This document shows positions 44,692 through 53,296 of a stretch of 64,000 nucleotides of DNA, piece by piece. The first letter of the stretch is position 1, and the number at the start of each line of letters is the position of its first letter. A program made the position numbers and the translations under genes. This stretch comes from Campylobacter canadensis (GTDB lineage Bacteria > Campylobacterota > Campylobacteria > Campylobacterales > Campylobacteraceae): assembly GCF_013177655.1 (NCBI RefSeq), contig NZ_CP035946.1, positions 992,001 to 1,056,000 of the forward strand, written 5' to 3'. The notes under the pieces are model-generated. The model did not search any database. It was given only the letters and a program-made list of their open reading frames with translations, and had not been told where the DNA came from.

Positions 44692-47292
44692 ATGAATCTA
44701 TTTGATAATAGCGAAATAACCGTAGTTGATATTGAAGATAGCATAAAAACGAGCTATTTAGATTACTCAATGTCAGTTATTATTGGTCGTGCCTTACCTG
44801 ATGCAAGAGATGGCTTAAAGCCTGTTCATAGAAGAATTTTATATGCGATGCATAATGACGAATCAAAATCAAGAACAGATTTTGTAAAATCAGCTCGTAT
44901 TGTCGGTGCTGTAATTGGTAGATACCACCCGCATGGAGATATTGCTGTTTATGATGCCTTAGTTAGAATGGCTCAAAGTTTTTCTATGAGATATCCAAGT
45001 ATCACAGGGCAAGGAAACTTCGGTTCAATTGATGGAGATAGTGCTGCTGCTATGCGTTATACCGAAGCAAAAATGAGCCACTTATCACACGAATTATTAA
45101 AAGATATAGATAAAGATACAGTTGATTTTACACCTAATTATGATGGCTCAGAGTTTGAACCTGATGTATTGCCAACTAGAGTTCCTAATTTATTATTAAA
45201 CGGCTCAAGCGGTATTGCAGTTGGTATGGCTACAAACATTCCTCCGCATAGTCTTGATGAGCTAGTAGATGGCTTACTTTATCTACTTGATAATAAAGAT
45301 GCGAGTTTAGAAGAAATTATGCAATTTATTAAAGGACCTGATTTTCCAACAGGTGGAATTATTTTTGGTAAAAAAGGCATAATTGATGCTTACCGTACAG
45401 GTAGGGGTAGAATAAAAATTAGAGCAAAAACTCATATTGAGCAAAAAGGTAATAAAGAATTAATTGTAATTGATGAGCTACCATACCAAACAAACAAAGC
45501 AAGATTACACGAGCAAATAGCAGAATTAGTAAAAGAAAAGCAAATTGAAGGTATAAGCGATACAAGAGATGAAAGCGACAAAGATGGAATTCGCTTAGTA
45601 ATTGAGCTTAAAAAAGATGCAATGAGTGAGATAGTGCTTAATAATTTATTTAAAAGCACAACAATGGAAAGCACCTTTGGTGTGATTATGCTTGCTATTA
45701 CAAACAAAGAACCTAAAGTATTTAATTTAATTGAATTGCTAAATTTATTTTTAAATCATAGGAAAACAATTATTATTAGAAGAACTATTTTTGAACTTGA
45801 AAAAGCAAAAACAAGAGCACATATCTTAGAAGGTTTAAAAATAGCACTTGATAATATTGATGAAGTAATAGCATTAATTAAAGCTAGCGAAGATAGCTTA
45901 AGTGCTAAAAATTCTTTAATGCAGCAATTTAACTTAAGCGAATTACAAGCTGTATCTATCTTAGAAATGAGATTACAAAGATTAACAGGTCTTGAAAGAG
46001 ATAAAATAGAACAAGAATTAAAAGAATTATTAGCTTTAATTGAAGAATTAAACTCAATTTTAAAAAGCGAAGAAAAAATTGAGCAAATTATAAAAGATGA
46101 ATTACTTGAAATTAAAAACAAATTCAAAGTTCCAAGAATTACTGAAATAGTTGATGATTACGATGATATTGATGTTGAAGATTTAATACCAAATGAGCCA
46201 ATGGTAATTACAATAACTCATCGTGGTTACATTAAAAGAGTTCCAACCAAATCTTATGAAAAGCAAAAAAGAGGTGGTAAAGGAAAAATCGCAGTAACAA
46301 CTTATGATGATGATTTTATTGAAAGCTTCTTTACAGCAAATTCTCACGATACTTTAATGTTTGTTACAGATAAAGGTCAGCTTTACTGGCTAAAAGTTTA
46401 TAAAATTCCTGAAGGTAGCAGAACTGCAAAAGGAAAAGCAGTGGTAAATCTAATCAACCTTGCGCCTGATGAAAAGATTATGGCAATAATACCTACAACA
46501 GATTTTGATGATAATAAATCTTTATGTTTCTTTACTAAAAATGGAATTATAAAAAGAACAAATTTAAGTGAATATCAAAACATAAGAAGCGTTGGAGTAA
46601 GAGCTATTAATCTTGATGAAAACGATGAATTAGTAAGTGCTTTAATTGCATTTAATGATGGTGATGATAACTTTAGCGATGAAAATGAAGAAGGCGAAAA
46701 TATTCAAGAAATAAACGAAGATTTAAGCGAAGAAAATAATGAAAATGAAGATAATGCAGCCCAAGATGATTACAATAAAACAATGGTTTTTGTTGCAACT
46801 AAAAAAGGTATGTGTATTAAATTCCCACTTGAAAAAGTAAGACAAATCGGTCGTGTATCTCGTGGTGTAACAGCTATTCGCTTTAAAGAACAAGATGACT
46901 GCGTAATCGGTGCAGTAGTAATTACAAGCAACGAACAAGAAATTTTAAGTCTAAGCGCAAAAGGTATCGCAAAAAGAACAAATGCTGGCGAATACCGCTT
47001 ACAAAGTCGTGGTGGAAAGGGTGTAATTTGTATGAAATTAACTCAAAAAACAAAAGACTTAGTAGGTATTGTAATAGTTGATGAAAGTATGGATTTAATG
47101 GCGCTTACAAGCAGTGGCAAGATGATAAGAACCGATATGCAAAGCATTAGAAAAGCAGGACGCAACACAAGCGGAGTAATAGTTGTAAATGTTGGTTCTG
47201 ATGAAGTTGTAAGCATTGCAAAATGCCCTAAAGAAGAAGACGAAGAAGACGAAGAAATCATTCAAGAAAATGATTTAGGTTTAAACGAATAA
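44692..47292 (+). CDS. gyrA: DNA gyrase subunit A, with Ile at the resistance-linked position 86 (C. jejuni numbering)
   Basis: The 866-residue subunit cuts and rejoins DNA during negative supercoiling. The catalytic Tyr is Tyr123 in [10 protein letters not shown]. The quinolone region reads [19 protein letters not shown]: Ile84 here aligns with C. jejuni Thr86 (this protein is two residues shorter at the front), encoded by ATT at 44941-44943; the Asp equivalent to Asp90 is unchanged. The GyrA box QRGGKG-like repeats appear as KQKRGGKG and QSRGGKG. A long acidic loop (about 660-700) interrupts the C-terminal beta-pinwheel, as in other Campylobacter. A promoter lies directly upstream. Confidence 0.97.
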   Translation: MNLFDNSEITVVDIEDSIKTSYLDYSMSVIIGRALPDARDGLKPVHRRILYAMHNDESKSRTDFVKSARIVGAVIGRYHPHGDIAVYDALVRMAQSFSMRYPSITGQGNFGSIDGDSAAAMRYTEAKMSHLSHELLKDIDKDTVDFTPNYDGSEFEPDVLPTRVPNLLLNGSSGIAVGMATNIPPHSLDELVDGLLYLLDNKDASLEEIMQFIKGPDFPTGGIIFGKKGIIDAYRTGRGRIKIRAKTHIEQKGNKELIVIDELPYQTNKARLHEQIAELVKEKQIEGISDTRDESDKDGIRLVIELKKDAMSEIVLNNLFKSTTMESTFGVIMLAITNKEPKVFNLIELLNLFLNHRKTIIIRRTIFELEKAKTRAHILEGLKIALDNIDEVIALIKASEDSLSAKNSLMQQFNLSELQAVSILEMRLQRLTGLERDKIEQELKELLALIEELNSILKSEEKIEQIIKDELLEIKNKFKVPRITEIVDDYDDIDVEDLIPNEPMVITITHRGYIKRVPTKSYEKQKRGGKGKIAVTTYDDDFIESFFTANSHDTLMFVTDKGQLYWLKVYKIPEGSRTAKGKAVVNLINLAPDEKIMAIIPTTDFDDNKSLCFFTKNGIIKRTNLSEYQNIRSVGVRAINLDENDELVSALIAFNDGDDNFSDENEEGENIQEINEDLSEENNENEDNAAQDDYNKTMVFVATKKGMCIKFPLEKVRQIGRVSRGVTAIRFKEQDDCVIGAVVITSNEQEILSLSAKGIAKRTNAGEYRLQSRGGKGVICMKLTQKTKDLVGIVIVDESMDLMALTSSGKMIRTDMQSIRKAGRNTSGVIVVNVGSDEVVSIAKCPKEEDEEDEEIIQENDLGLNE

Positions 47293-47295
47293 TTT

Positions 47296-47862
47296 ATGCT
47301 TAGTATAATCTTACTAGCAGTAGCTTTAAGTATCGATGCTTGTATCGTTGCTTTTAGCTACTCTCTTACTCTTAATAAAAATTTAATTAAAAATGCCTTT
47401 ATTTTTTCATTTTCTTCTGCTTTTTTTCAAGCCTTTATGCCTATTGTTGGTTTTTTTATAATGTATTATTTTGGCTTAAAATTCATTGAACTTGCAAAAA
47501 AAATAGACCATTTTATAGTATTTTTTATTTTTTTATTTTTAGGAATAAAAATTATAAAAGACGCTTTTAAAAATGAAACAATACAAATTGAAAAAAACCT
47601 TAGTTTTAAAATAGTATTTAGCTTAAGCGTAGCAACAAGTCTTGATGCTCTTGCTGCTGGAGTGCTAATATTTTCAAGCAAACTTGATATATTAGACTGT
47701 ATATTTATAATTTTTGTAATTACTTTTGTATTATGCTTTATGTCATTTTGCATTGCAAAAAGTATTAAATTAAACATAAAGCTACTACAAATAATATCTG
47801 CAATTATAATAATATTAATTGGCTTTAAAATTCTAATTGAACATACAATTAAACATATTTAA
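47296..47862 (+). CDS. mntP: MntP-family manganese efflux pump
   Basis: The 188-residue protein has six membrane helices and the family pattern: ALSIDACIVAFSYSL near the start and, in the fourth helix, VATSLDALAAGVLI, each with the conserved Asp. MntP exports Mn(II) across the inner membrane. The start is a few bases behind the gyrA stop, so it may be read from the gyrA promoter. A strong terminator overlaps its stop. Confidence 0.88.
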   Translation: MLSIILLAVALSIDACIVAFSYSLTLNKNLIKNAFIFSFSSAFFQAFMPIVGFFIMYYFGLKFIELAKKIDHFIVFFIFLFLGIKIIKDAFKNETIQIEKNLSFKIVFSLSVATSLDALAAGVLIFSSKLDILDCIFIIFVITFVLCFMSFCIAKSIKLNIKLLQIISAIIIILIGFKILIEHTIKHI

Positions 47863-47871
47863 TTGTATGTT
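47840..47871 (+). terminator. Intrinsic terminator of gyrA-mntP
   Basis: A perfect 14-bp stem (AACATACAATTAAA with its mirror) and loop CATA is followed by seven T. It overlaps the mntP stop codon. The T tract lies on the plus strand only. Confidence 0.85.
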
Positions 47872-47878
47872 TTTTTGT

Positions 47879-49249
47879 TTAAATAAAAATTATACTAAGC
47901 ATACTTACAATAATTGCTACAAAAACAGGTAAAGAATTTCTTTTTACAAGCTTAAAGGCATTAACATTTGCAAGAGAACTTACGATAATAATTACTGCTG
48001 CAACTGGGCTTAGCAGTCTTCCTAAACTAGCAGCATTTTGCATTGAATGTAGCATTATTAGCGCATCAGCATTTATAGCGTTTGCAAATTGCGGAATTAT
48101 TGGTGCAAAAGAATACACAATCGCAACCCCACTTCCAGTTGCAAAACTAAGCAAAATAATAATTATAGAAACTCCTAAAGTTACCACACTCGCACTAAGT
48201 CCTAAAGAACTTACCAAACTTGTAAAAGCATCAATCAAACCAGTGCAAGTAATACCATAAGCAAAAACCTTAGCAGCGCTAATTAATGTTACTGTAATTG
48301 CAAACATTCTGCCCATTCCATCAAAAAATATTTGAATACTAGCAGCCACTTCTTTATAATTTTTGTATCTTATAAATTCACAACACATTGCAATAAAAAA
48401 GCTTAAAAGCATTGCAGTTACAATATCTATTTTAATTTTTATACCTAATTTATAAATTCCATATTGAGAAAAAAATAAAATAAAAAATAAAGGTAAAATA
48501 GGCAATAAAACATAATATTTTGGTGCAATATTTTCATTTTTTTGCTCTTCTTCTATGTAAATATCAGTGCTTTTATCTTTTTTATCAAGATGTTTTTGCC
48601 AAAAATAATGCGCTATAGTTGCAAAAACCCCGCAAAACGCATAAACTGGCAATTGATGTTCTACAAATAATTGCTCAATAGAAATATCAGCGTATTTTGA
48701 AACAACCAAAGAAGTAGCAGCTGCAGGTCCAATGTCTAATAAATGCCCACTAGCAACTACACTAGCTGCTGCTAAAGCACTAACGCCTAATCTTCTTAAA
48801 ATTGGAAAAATAGTAACCATAGTTAAGGTTGCTAAAGCACTTGCTGATTGTATTGCTAAAGATAAAATCATACAAATGCTAAAACCAAGCGCACAAACAA
48901 TATAAGGAGCATTTAAGCTTTTTAAAGGTCTTGTTAGCAACATAACCATTCTAGTGCTTGCACCAATCATGTCCATATATTTTGCAAAACCAGCTCCGCA
49001 CATAATAGTTAATCCAAGAGTACTTAAATCTTTAGCTAAAGTGTGTCTTATATAAGCAAACATATCTAAAATAGCACTATTTGTACTTTGCTTTTCGTTA
49101 AGAAATTGCGTATTTAAACCTGTTATATATGAATAAAACATTAAAACAAGTCCAGCAAACAATAAAATACTTTGTGCCTTTACCTTCTTTATGATTAAAT
49201 AAATACTAAAACTCATTACAAAAAGTGTAAAAACAATATGAAATATCAT
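47879..49249 (-). CDS. DcuC-family C4-dicarboxylate transporter
   Basis: The 456-residue protein has about twelve membrane helices. TIMCGAGFAKYMDMIGAS and ASGHLLDIGPAAATSL are typical of the DcuC/YfcC-type ion transporters; DcuC exchanges or exports succinate and fumarate under low oxygen. In this operon (URO-D-like protein, cysteine desulfidase, transporter) the cargo might instead be an amino acid or thiol, which sequence cannot settle. It starts on the stop of the desulfidase gene. Expression should depend on the G10 promoter of the operon. Confidence 0.85.
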   Translation of the reverse strand: MIFHIVFTLFVMSFSIYLIIKKVKAQSILLFAGLVLMFYSYITGLNTQFLNEKQSTNSAILDMFAYIRHTLAKDLSTLGLTIMCGAGFAKYMDMIGASTRMVMLLTRPLKSLNAPYIVCALGFSICMILSLAIQSASALATLTMVTIFPILRRLGVSALAAASVVASGHLLDIGPAAATSLVVSKYADISIEQLFVEHQLPVYAFCGVFATIAHYFWQKHLDKKDKSTDIYIEEEQKNENIAPKYYVLLPILPLFFILFFSQYGIYKLGIKIKIDIVTAMLLSFFIAMCCEFIRYKNYKEVAASIQIFFDGMGRMFAITVTLISAAKVFAYGITCTGLIDAFTSLVSSLGLSASVVTLGVSIIIILLSFATGSGVAIVYSFAPIIPQFANAINADALIMLHSMQNAASLGRLLSPVAAVIIIVSSLANVNAFKLVKRNSLPVFVAIIVSMLSIIFI

Positions 49250-50475
49250 TGTTTATCCTTTTTAAGCATTTGCTCTAAAATAACCACATCAGTTTGTGCC
49301 ATTCCATATCTTGCAACATTACAAATTGCATCAACTGTATTTTGTAAATTATTTTTAATAATCCCATCATTAAAATTAAAATTATTATTGCTTTTTGCCT
49401 GCTCGTATGCTAAAAATGCACTATTTAAAGCACTTGCGATTTTTGCAGCACAAGAAGCTTTTGCTCCATCACAAAATATACCAGAAGAAATCGCTAAAGA
49501 ATTTATAAGGCATCGCTCAATTACTTTTTTATCTTGCTTATCAAGCATTGCTATAGCACAAATTGCAGCACTAGCAGCACTTACAACTCCACAATATGCG
49601 CTTAATTTTCCTATTTTACTTTTTAAATAAAGTGTAATTAAATTGCTAAAGGCTAGTGCTTTTATTAATTCATCTTCACTTGCATTTATTTTTTTAGCAT
49701 GTAAATACACAGGAACACTAGCGCAAATACCTTGATTACCGCTACCTGAAACTATCATAACGCTTAAAGCACTGCCGCTCATTCTTGCATCGCTTCCTGC
49801 ACAAGCATAAGCTAAAGATTCGTTTTTAGTGCTTGAAAGCATTAGTTTTCCAATATTTGCTCCGTAATTATTTTTTATACCTTCTTGTGCAATTTTGTAA
49901 TTTAGCTCATATTGTTCTTTTAGCAAGTCTTTAACATTGTCTAAATTTGCAAGCTTACAATAAGTATAAATATCATCAAAATCAAGCCTATATTCTTCTT
50001 CAACACTATTTTTATAAGTATCAATTAAAAGCTTATCATTTAGGCTAAGATACGCTATATTTGTATGCTCATTTACTATTATTATTTGAGCTTTGTTATT
50101 TTTTGTATAAGCTATGATTTTGATAAAAAGATTAGGAACCCCTACTTCTAAATTCACAGTAATTTTTTTACATAAATCATCTATTTGCTCTATATCTTCA
50201 TCTTTTACATTTTTAAGCAATTCTAATTTATCTTCATATTTTTTTACAATGTAACCAATTGCAGCAGCTACTTCTATTCCTTTTTTATAATTAGTATTTG
50301 GAATTACAACACTATTTACATTTTTAATAATATTTGAAGAGCAAAATAATTGCATTTGCTCTAAATCTTCATTTAATAAAGAAGAAATTCTTGCAGCAGC
50401 GTAAGCTAAAGCTATTGGTTCTGTGCAGCCGTATGATTTTAATAATTCATTTTTTAAAAGTTTTTCATAATTCAT
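49246..50475 (-). CDS. L-cysteine desulfidase-like protein (CyuA/UPF0597 family)
   Basis: The 409-residue protein has KSYGCTEPIALAYAAA (Cys17) at the front and later AYACAGSDARMSG, GNQGICASVP and CDGAKASCAAK, the cysteines that hold a [4Fe-4S] cluster in this family, which is related to the serine dehydratase alpha chain. CyuA in enteric bacteria splits cysteine to pyruvate, ammonia and sulfide. A serine or other thiol substrate is possible. It overlaps the URO-D-like gene by 11 bases and the transporter by four, so the three are one transcription unit. Confidence 0.85.
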   Translation of the reverse strand: MNYEKLLKNELLKSYGCTEPIALAYAAARISSLLNEDLEQMQLFCSSNIIKNVNSVVIPNTNYKKGIEVAAAIGYIVKKYEDKLELLKNVKDEDIEQIDDLCKKITVNLEVGVPNLFIKIIAYTKNNKAQIIIVNEHTNIAYLSLNDKLLIDTYKNSVEEEYRLDFDDIYTYCKLANLDNVKDLLKEQYELNYKIAQEGIKNNYGANIGKLMLSSTKNESLAYACAGSDARMSGSALSVMIVSGSGNQGICASVPVYLHAKKINASEDELIKALAFSNLITLYLKSKIGKLSAYCGVVSAASAAICAIAMLDKQDKKVIERCLINSLAISSGIFCDGAKASCAAKIASALNSAFLAYEQAKSNNNFNFNDGIIKNNLQNTVDAICNVARYGMAQTDVVILEQMLKKDKQ

Positions 50476-51436
50476 AAGATGAAATCTCCTTTATGCAAAA
50501 ATCAATACTTTCTTCATTTACAGGGTAACGAATAACACAAGATGGGGCTAAAATCAATCGTCCTTTATAACTATCATTTATAGTATGTTTAATATTTTCT
50601 TTTAAAAGAGTAAAATTATTATTAGTAATATTAGACCTTGCAATACCAGCAACTAAGATATAATCACTTTCTTGCATAATTTGTCTAATGCTTACATTGC
50701 AATCATATGCGTGATAAGATAAAGCAGCTACATTGTATTTATTACATAAAGAAAAATAAATATCATCTCCGTGTAAATGAATAATATTAAAGAATTTATT
50801 TTTATCAAAATGATTTAGAATGTAATTATTAAACTGTGCTGAAAACTGCACATATTCATCACTGCTTAATAAATGTTTTTGTGCCATCTGCTCTGCAAAA
50901 AATACACCAGCACAACCAATATTTATACATTCTAAAGAATGCTTTAATACTACCTTGCTAATTTTTTCTAAGGCACTTAAAACCTTTTTTGGAGCTATTT
51001 TAATATGCTCTAAAACAAGATTATTAGATATCTTTGCAGCTATTGTTAAAGGGCTAAATTGTGTAGCTAAAATTGGTGTTTTATCATCTTTAAGCAGTGC
51101 TTTTAGTATTTTTAAAGACTGCAATTCTCTACTTAAAGTAGGACTAGAAAATATATCAATTTCATTAATCTTATCCCAGTCATCAACGCTATTTACAAAG
51201 GCTTTTGTTATTTTTGCAACGCCACCTTCTTTTATTTTTGAAAAATCACAAAGACAATCAAAAGCCTGAGCGTAAAACATTCCATTAGGCATACTTTTTA
51301 TAAAAGCAAGATTATATCTTTTATAAAACTCATAAGTTTTTAAAGCTAGCATTTGTGCATCCAAATCACATTCTGGCAAATGTGTCCAAAAAGAATACAA
51401 TAATTTATTTTCAATATTTTTCATAAATTCTTGCAT
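50465..51436 (-). CDS. Uroporphyrinogen decarboxylase-like (URO-D/methyltransferase superfamily) protein
   Basis: The 323-residue protein has the URO-D barrel pattern: an N-terminal KSMPNGMFYAQAFDCLCDF, a central ATQFSPLTIAAKIS, CINIGCAGVFFAEQM, IIHLHGDDIYFSLCNKY and a closing APSCVIRYPVNEE. It lacks the N-terminal Arg/Asp signature of true HemE and is closer to the corrinoid methyltransferase branch, where a His-x-Cys and a late Cys bind zinc; here the first pair is His-x-His. It starts the CyuA-transporter operon with a strong AAGGAGG site. Methyl transfer from a sulfur compound is a hypothesis. Confidence 0.75.
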   Translation of the reverse strand: MQEFMKNIENKLLYSFWTHLPECDLDAQMLALKTYEFYKRYNLAFIKSMPNGMFYAQAFDCLCDFSKIKEGGVAKITKAFVNSVDDWDKINEIDIFSSPTLSRELQSLKILKALLKDDKTPILATQFSPLTIAAKISNNLVLEHIKIAPKKVLSALEKISKVVLKHSLECINIGCAGVFFAEQMAQKHLLSSDEYVQFSAQFNNYILNHFDKNKFFNIIHLHGDDIYFSLCNKYNVAALSYHAYDCNVSIRQIMQESDYILVAGIARSNITNNNFTLLKENIKHTINDSYKGRLILAPSCVIRYPVNEESIDFCIKEISSYEL

Positions 51437-51469
51437 TAATTCCTCCTTAATTAAAAATTAATGCAAAGC

Positions 51470-51485
51470 ATTCTACCCCCCCCCC
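51470..51485 (-). promoter_or_regulatory. Phase-variable promoter candidate: G10 tract abutting a -10 box
   Basis: On the minus strand ten G are followed directly by TAGAAT, a good -10 box, 34 bases before the ATG of the URO-D-like gene, with a T-rich stretch upstream where a -35 element would lie. The tract is thus in the spacer of the promoter. G tracts of 8 or more are the classical slippage sites of Campylobacter. It is the only such tract in the window. Confidence 0.7.
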
Positions 51486-51761
51486 TAGCTTAAAAAAATA
51501 TTAAAAAATAAAATTAATTAAAAATTTTGCACCATAAAGCAAGTTAAACACAAGCAAATATTTCTATTTTTTAATAGATGAAAATATAAAAACTAATTTA
51601 AATAAAATGAATAAAGCAAGCAAAAAGAAATATGCTTAATAGTAAGTAAAAAGGAAGTAAAAGCCCAGCAAGTAGGGAAAATAGACTAGTTAATAATTTA
51701 TGATATAGAAAATACAGTTTAAAAATAAAGAAAAATATAAAATAACCATAAGTAAAGAATA
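51486..51761. other. Non-coding spacer upstream of the G10 promoter
   Basis: About 275 AT-rich bases without a credible gene. It holds the T-rich region upstream of the G10 promoter and, at its right end, the terminator of the frameshifted coiled-coil gene. Confidence 0.5.
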
Positions 51762-51773
51762 TTATTCTTTACT
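51751..51773 (-). terminator. Hairpin at the end of the frameshifted coiled-coil gene
   Basis: A 10-bp perfect stem, AGTAAAGAAT with its mirror, and a three-base loop overlaps the stop codon of the minus-strand gene. The following minus-strand sequence is T-rich (GGTTATTTTATATTTTT). Confidence 0.55.
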
Positions 51774-51985
51774 TGTCATATTATTTTCTAAAATTTTTAT
51801 TATTCTTTCTAATAAAATATTGTTTCTTTCTAATTCGGTTTCAATTATTTTATTGTTTTGTTCCAATAGTTCATTATTTTTTTGTAATTGTTTTTCTAAA
51901 TTTATTAGTTTTTTCTTATACTATCATTTTCTATTTCTAAAAATCTTCTAGTTAGTTCTGCTTGGTGTCTAATTTCTATATCCAT
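51762..51985 (-). pseudogene. Small coiled-coil protein gene with a one-base frameshift
   Basis: The ATG at 51985, with an AAGGATAG site upstream, begins MDIEIRHQAELTRRFLEIEN and stops after 26 codons, just behind a run of six A. One extra A there would join the frame to KLINLEKQLQKNNELLEQNN and on to a stop at 51762, giving a 74-residue coiled-coil protein with strong heptads. So this is either a recent pseudogene, a slippage switch, a programmed frameshift, or a sequencing error. A good promoter lies upstream. Confidence 0.65.
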
Positions 51986-52017
51986 TGTTTTCTATCCTTA
52001 AAATAAAATTTAAGCTA

Positions 52018-52045
52018 ATTATATTACAAAAGATGTAAAAATCTA
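52018..52045 (-). promoter_or_regulatory. Promoter element of the coiled-coil gene (copy A)
   Basis: TAGATT, 16-base spacer, TATAAT on the minus strand, 33 bases before the ATG at 51985. The spacer TTTACATCTTTTGTAA is nearly the same as that of copy B upstream of the 357-residue protein gene. Confidence 0.6.
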
Positions 52046-52158
52046 CAGTAAAGTAAAAATACAAATATATTATTAAAAAGTAATTAAAAGCTAAGAAAGG
52101 CTGATTAAACACCACCAATATCGGTGTGTAACAAGCTAAGCCTAGCTTGTTACTTTTT
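52020..52158 (+). ncRNA. Possible small RNA ending in a plus-strand terminator
   Basis: No plus-strand gene exists here, yet a perfect 11-bp hairpin (GTAACAAGCTA, loop AGCC, mirror) at 52128-52153 is followed by six T, a good intrinsic terminator on the plus strand. A weaker stem, ACACC with GGTGT (52109-52127), lies just before it. TATATT at 52020-52025 could be the -10 box, giving an RNA of about 125 bases. The left boundary is a guess. It would be antisense to the promoter and 3' end of the neighbouring genes. Confidence 0.35.
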
Positions 52159-53223
52159 TAATTCTTTTTCTTCTTTTCTGATCTTTTCAAGATCGTAGTA
52201 CCCGCTGACATTGACAGCAGCAATGCTACCTGCAAAAAGAAGAAACATAAAAATTAATTTAACATCTCCTTTTGCAAAGAAAAAAATCTTATTTAATATC
52301 CAATGGGTACTAGGAATAAAAATCATAGCCCACAAAGAAACACTAAATAAGACTAGCATAATGCAAAAGAATGTTCTTTTACTTATGCACCTTAGAGGGT
52401 TATCATATACTTTAGCCTCTTCTTTTAAAACTGGATTTTTAAATTCCACTTTCGCAGAATTTCTGCTTGTTGCACCATCGCTAGGCGTAGTAGAAGGTTT
52501 TTTTATTTTTTTCAAACAAGGTATTTCTTCTTCGCTTTCTATAATGCCATCATAAAGATTACCATTTTTAAAGTCCCATCTATTAAACCTTAATTTATCA
52601 TAAAAATAATCTCTTTCTAAATCTAAAAACATTTGTGTTTTATTTTGATATATGCCGATATTATTATCATTTTCTTGATAATTTATAATCTCTTCGTTAT
52701 TGATAATAAATTTACATAAGCCTTTGCATTTGCAACTGCTTAGCATTGTCATTAAAAACACCGTACAAATTTCTTCTTCTTTAGCTTCTAATTCTTTTCC
52801 TGTTAATTCAATAAGTGGCTTAAAAGAAAAATCAAGAAAGTCTTTGCTAAGTTTTGATAATAAATCTTTTGCTATGTTAAATTCTTCTTGCGTACATAAT
52901 TTTTTATAATGAGTTATATTTTCTTTATCAAGTTCAAAATTATAAGAATACTGCTCTGCTGCCGTAAAATTACAATAAATTTTATCATTTAGTTTAACTG
53001 CTATAAAATAATTATCTTTAATCTTTTTTATTATTTTTATTTCAAAGCTAGATTTAGTTATATTGCACAAAAGTTCAACTATTTCTTTGTAAGAATCAAC
53101 ATAAGTTGCTCCTGTTTGATGGGCTAACTCTAATTCATATCCTTCTTCATTATATTCTTTCATTTTTTTATTATTATGTAAAAAATAGTACGGTTTTTTT
53201 GCTGTTTCGTATTTAATTTTCAT
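52150..53223 (-). CDS. Orphan protein with two C-terminal membrane helices
   Basis: I do not recognise this 357-residue protein. Residues 1-265 look cytoplasmic and soluble, with a Cys cluster SSCKCKGLCKF near residue 163 that could bind metal, and a Ser/Thr/Pro linker (about 243-255). Two hydrophobic segments follow (about 286-305 and 320-342), then a charged tail RKEEKELKK. Good AAGGAG-type ribosome-binding site. It stands alone among decayed sequence, without known relatives nearby, and shares its promoter element with the coiled-coil gene. Its codon use looks like that of its neighbours. Confidence 0.65.
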   Translation of the reverse strand: MKIKYETAKKPYYFLHNNKKMKEYNEEGYELELAHQTGATYVDSYKEIVELLCNITKSSFEIKIIKKIKDNYFIAVKLNDKIYCNFTAAEQYSYNFELDKENITHYKKLCTQEEFNIAKDLLSKLSKDFLDFSFKPLIELTGKELEAKEEEICTVFLMTMLSSCKCKGLCKFIINNEEIINYQENDNNIGIYQNKTQMFLDLERDYFYDKLRFNRWDFKNGNLYDGIIESEEEIPCLKKIKKPSTTPSDGATSRNSAKVEFKNPVLKEEAKVYDNPLRCISKRTFFCIMLVLFSVSLWAMIFIPSTHWILNKIFFFAKGDVKLIFMFLLFAGSIAAVNVSGYYDLEKIRKEEKELKK

Positions 53224-53267
53224 ATATAATCTCCTTATAAAAATATATTATAAAAGTAACTAAACCG

Positions 53268-53296
53268 ATTATATTATAAAAGACAGAAAAAATCTA
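53268..53296 (-). promoter_or_regulatory. Promoter element of the 357-residue protein gene (copy B)
   Basis: TAGATT, 17-base spacer, TATAAT on the minus strand, 45 bases before the ATG at 53223. It matches copy A in most positions, including the T-rich spacer with TCTTTT before the -10 box. Confidence 0.6.

Noticed and set aside
45756-46127. 123-codon minus-strand open frame inside gyrA
   Set aside because: Shadow of gyrA; no homology pattern and no translation signals.
46650-46790. Acidic low-complexity stretch in gyrA, at first suspected to be an insertion
   Set aside because: C. jejuni GyrA, as I recall it, has a similar acidic loop at this place, so it is a lineage feature.
49238-49630. 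130-codon plus-strand open frame inside the cysteine desulfidase gene
   Set aside because: Antisense to a well-conserved gene, hydrophobic mirror of Ala/Ile-rich coding sequence, and no ribosome-binding site.
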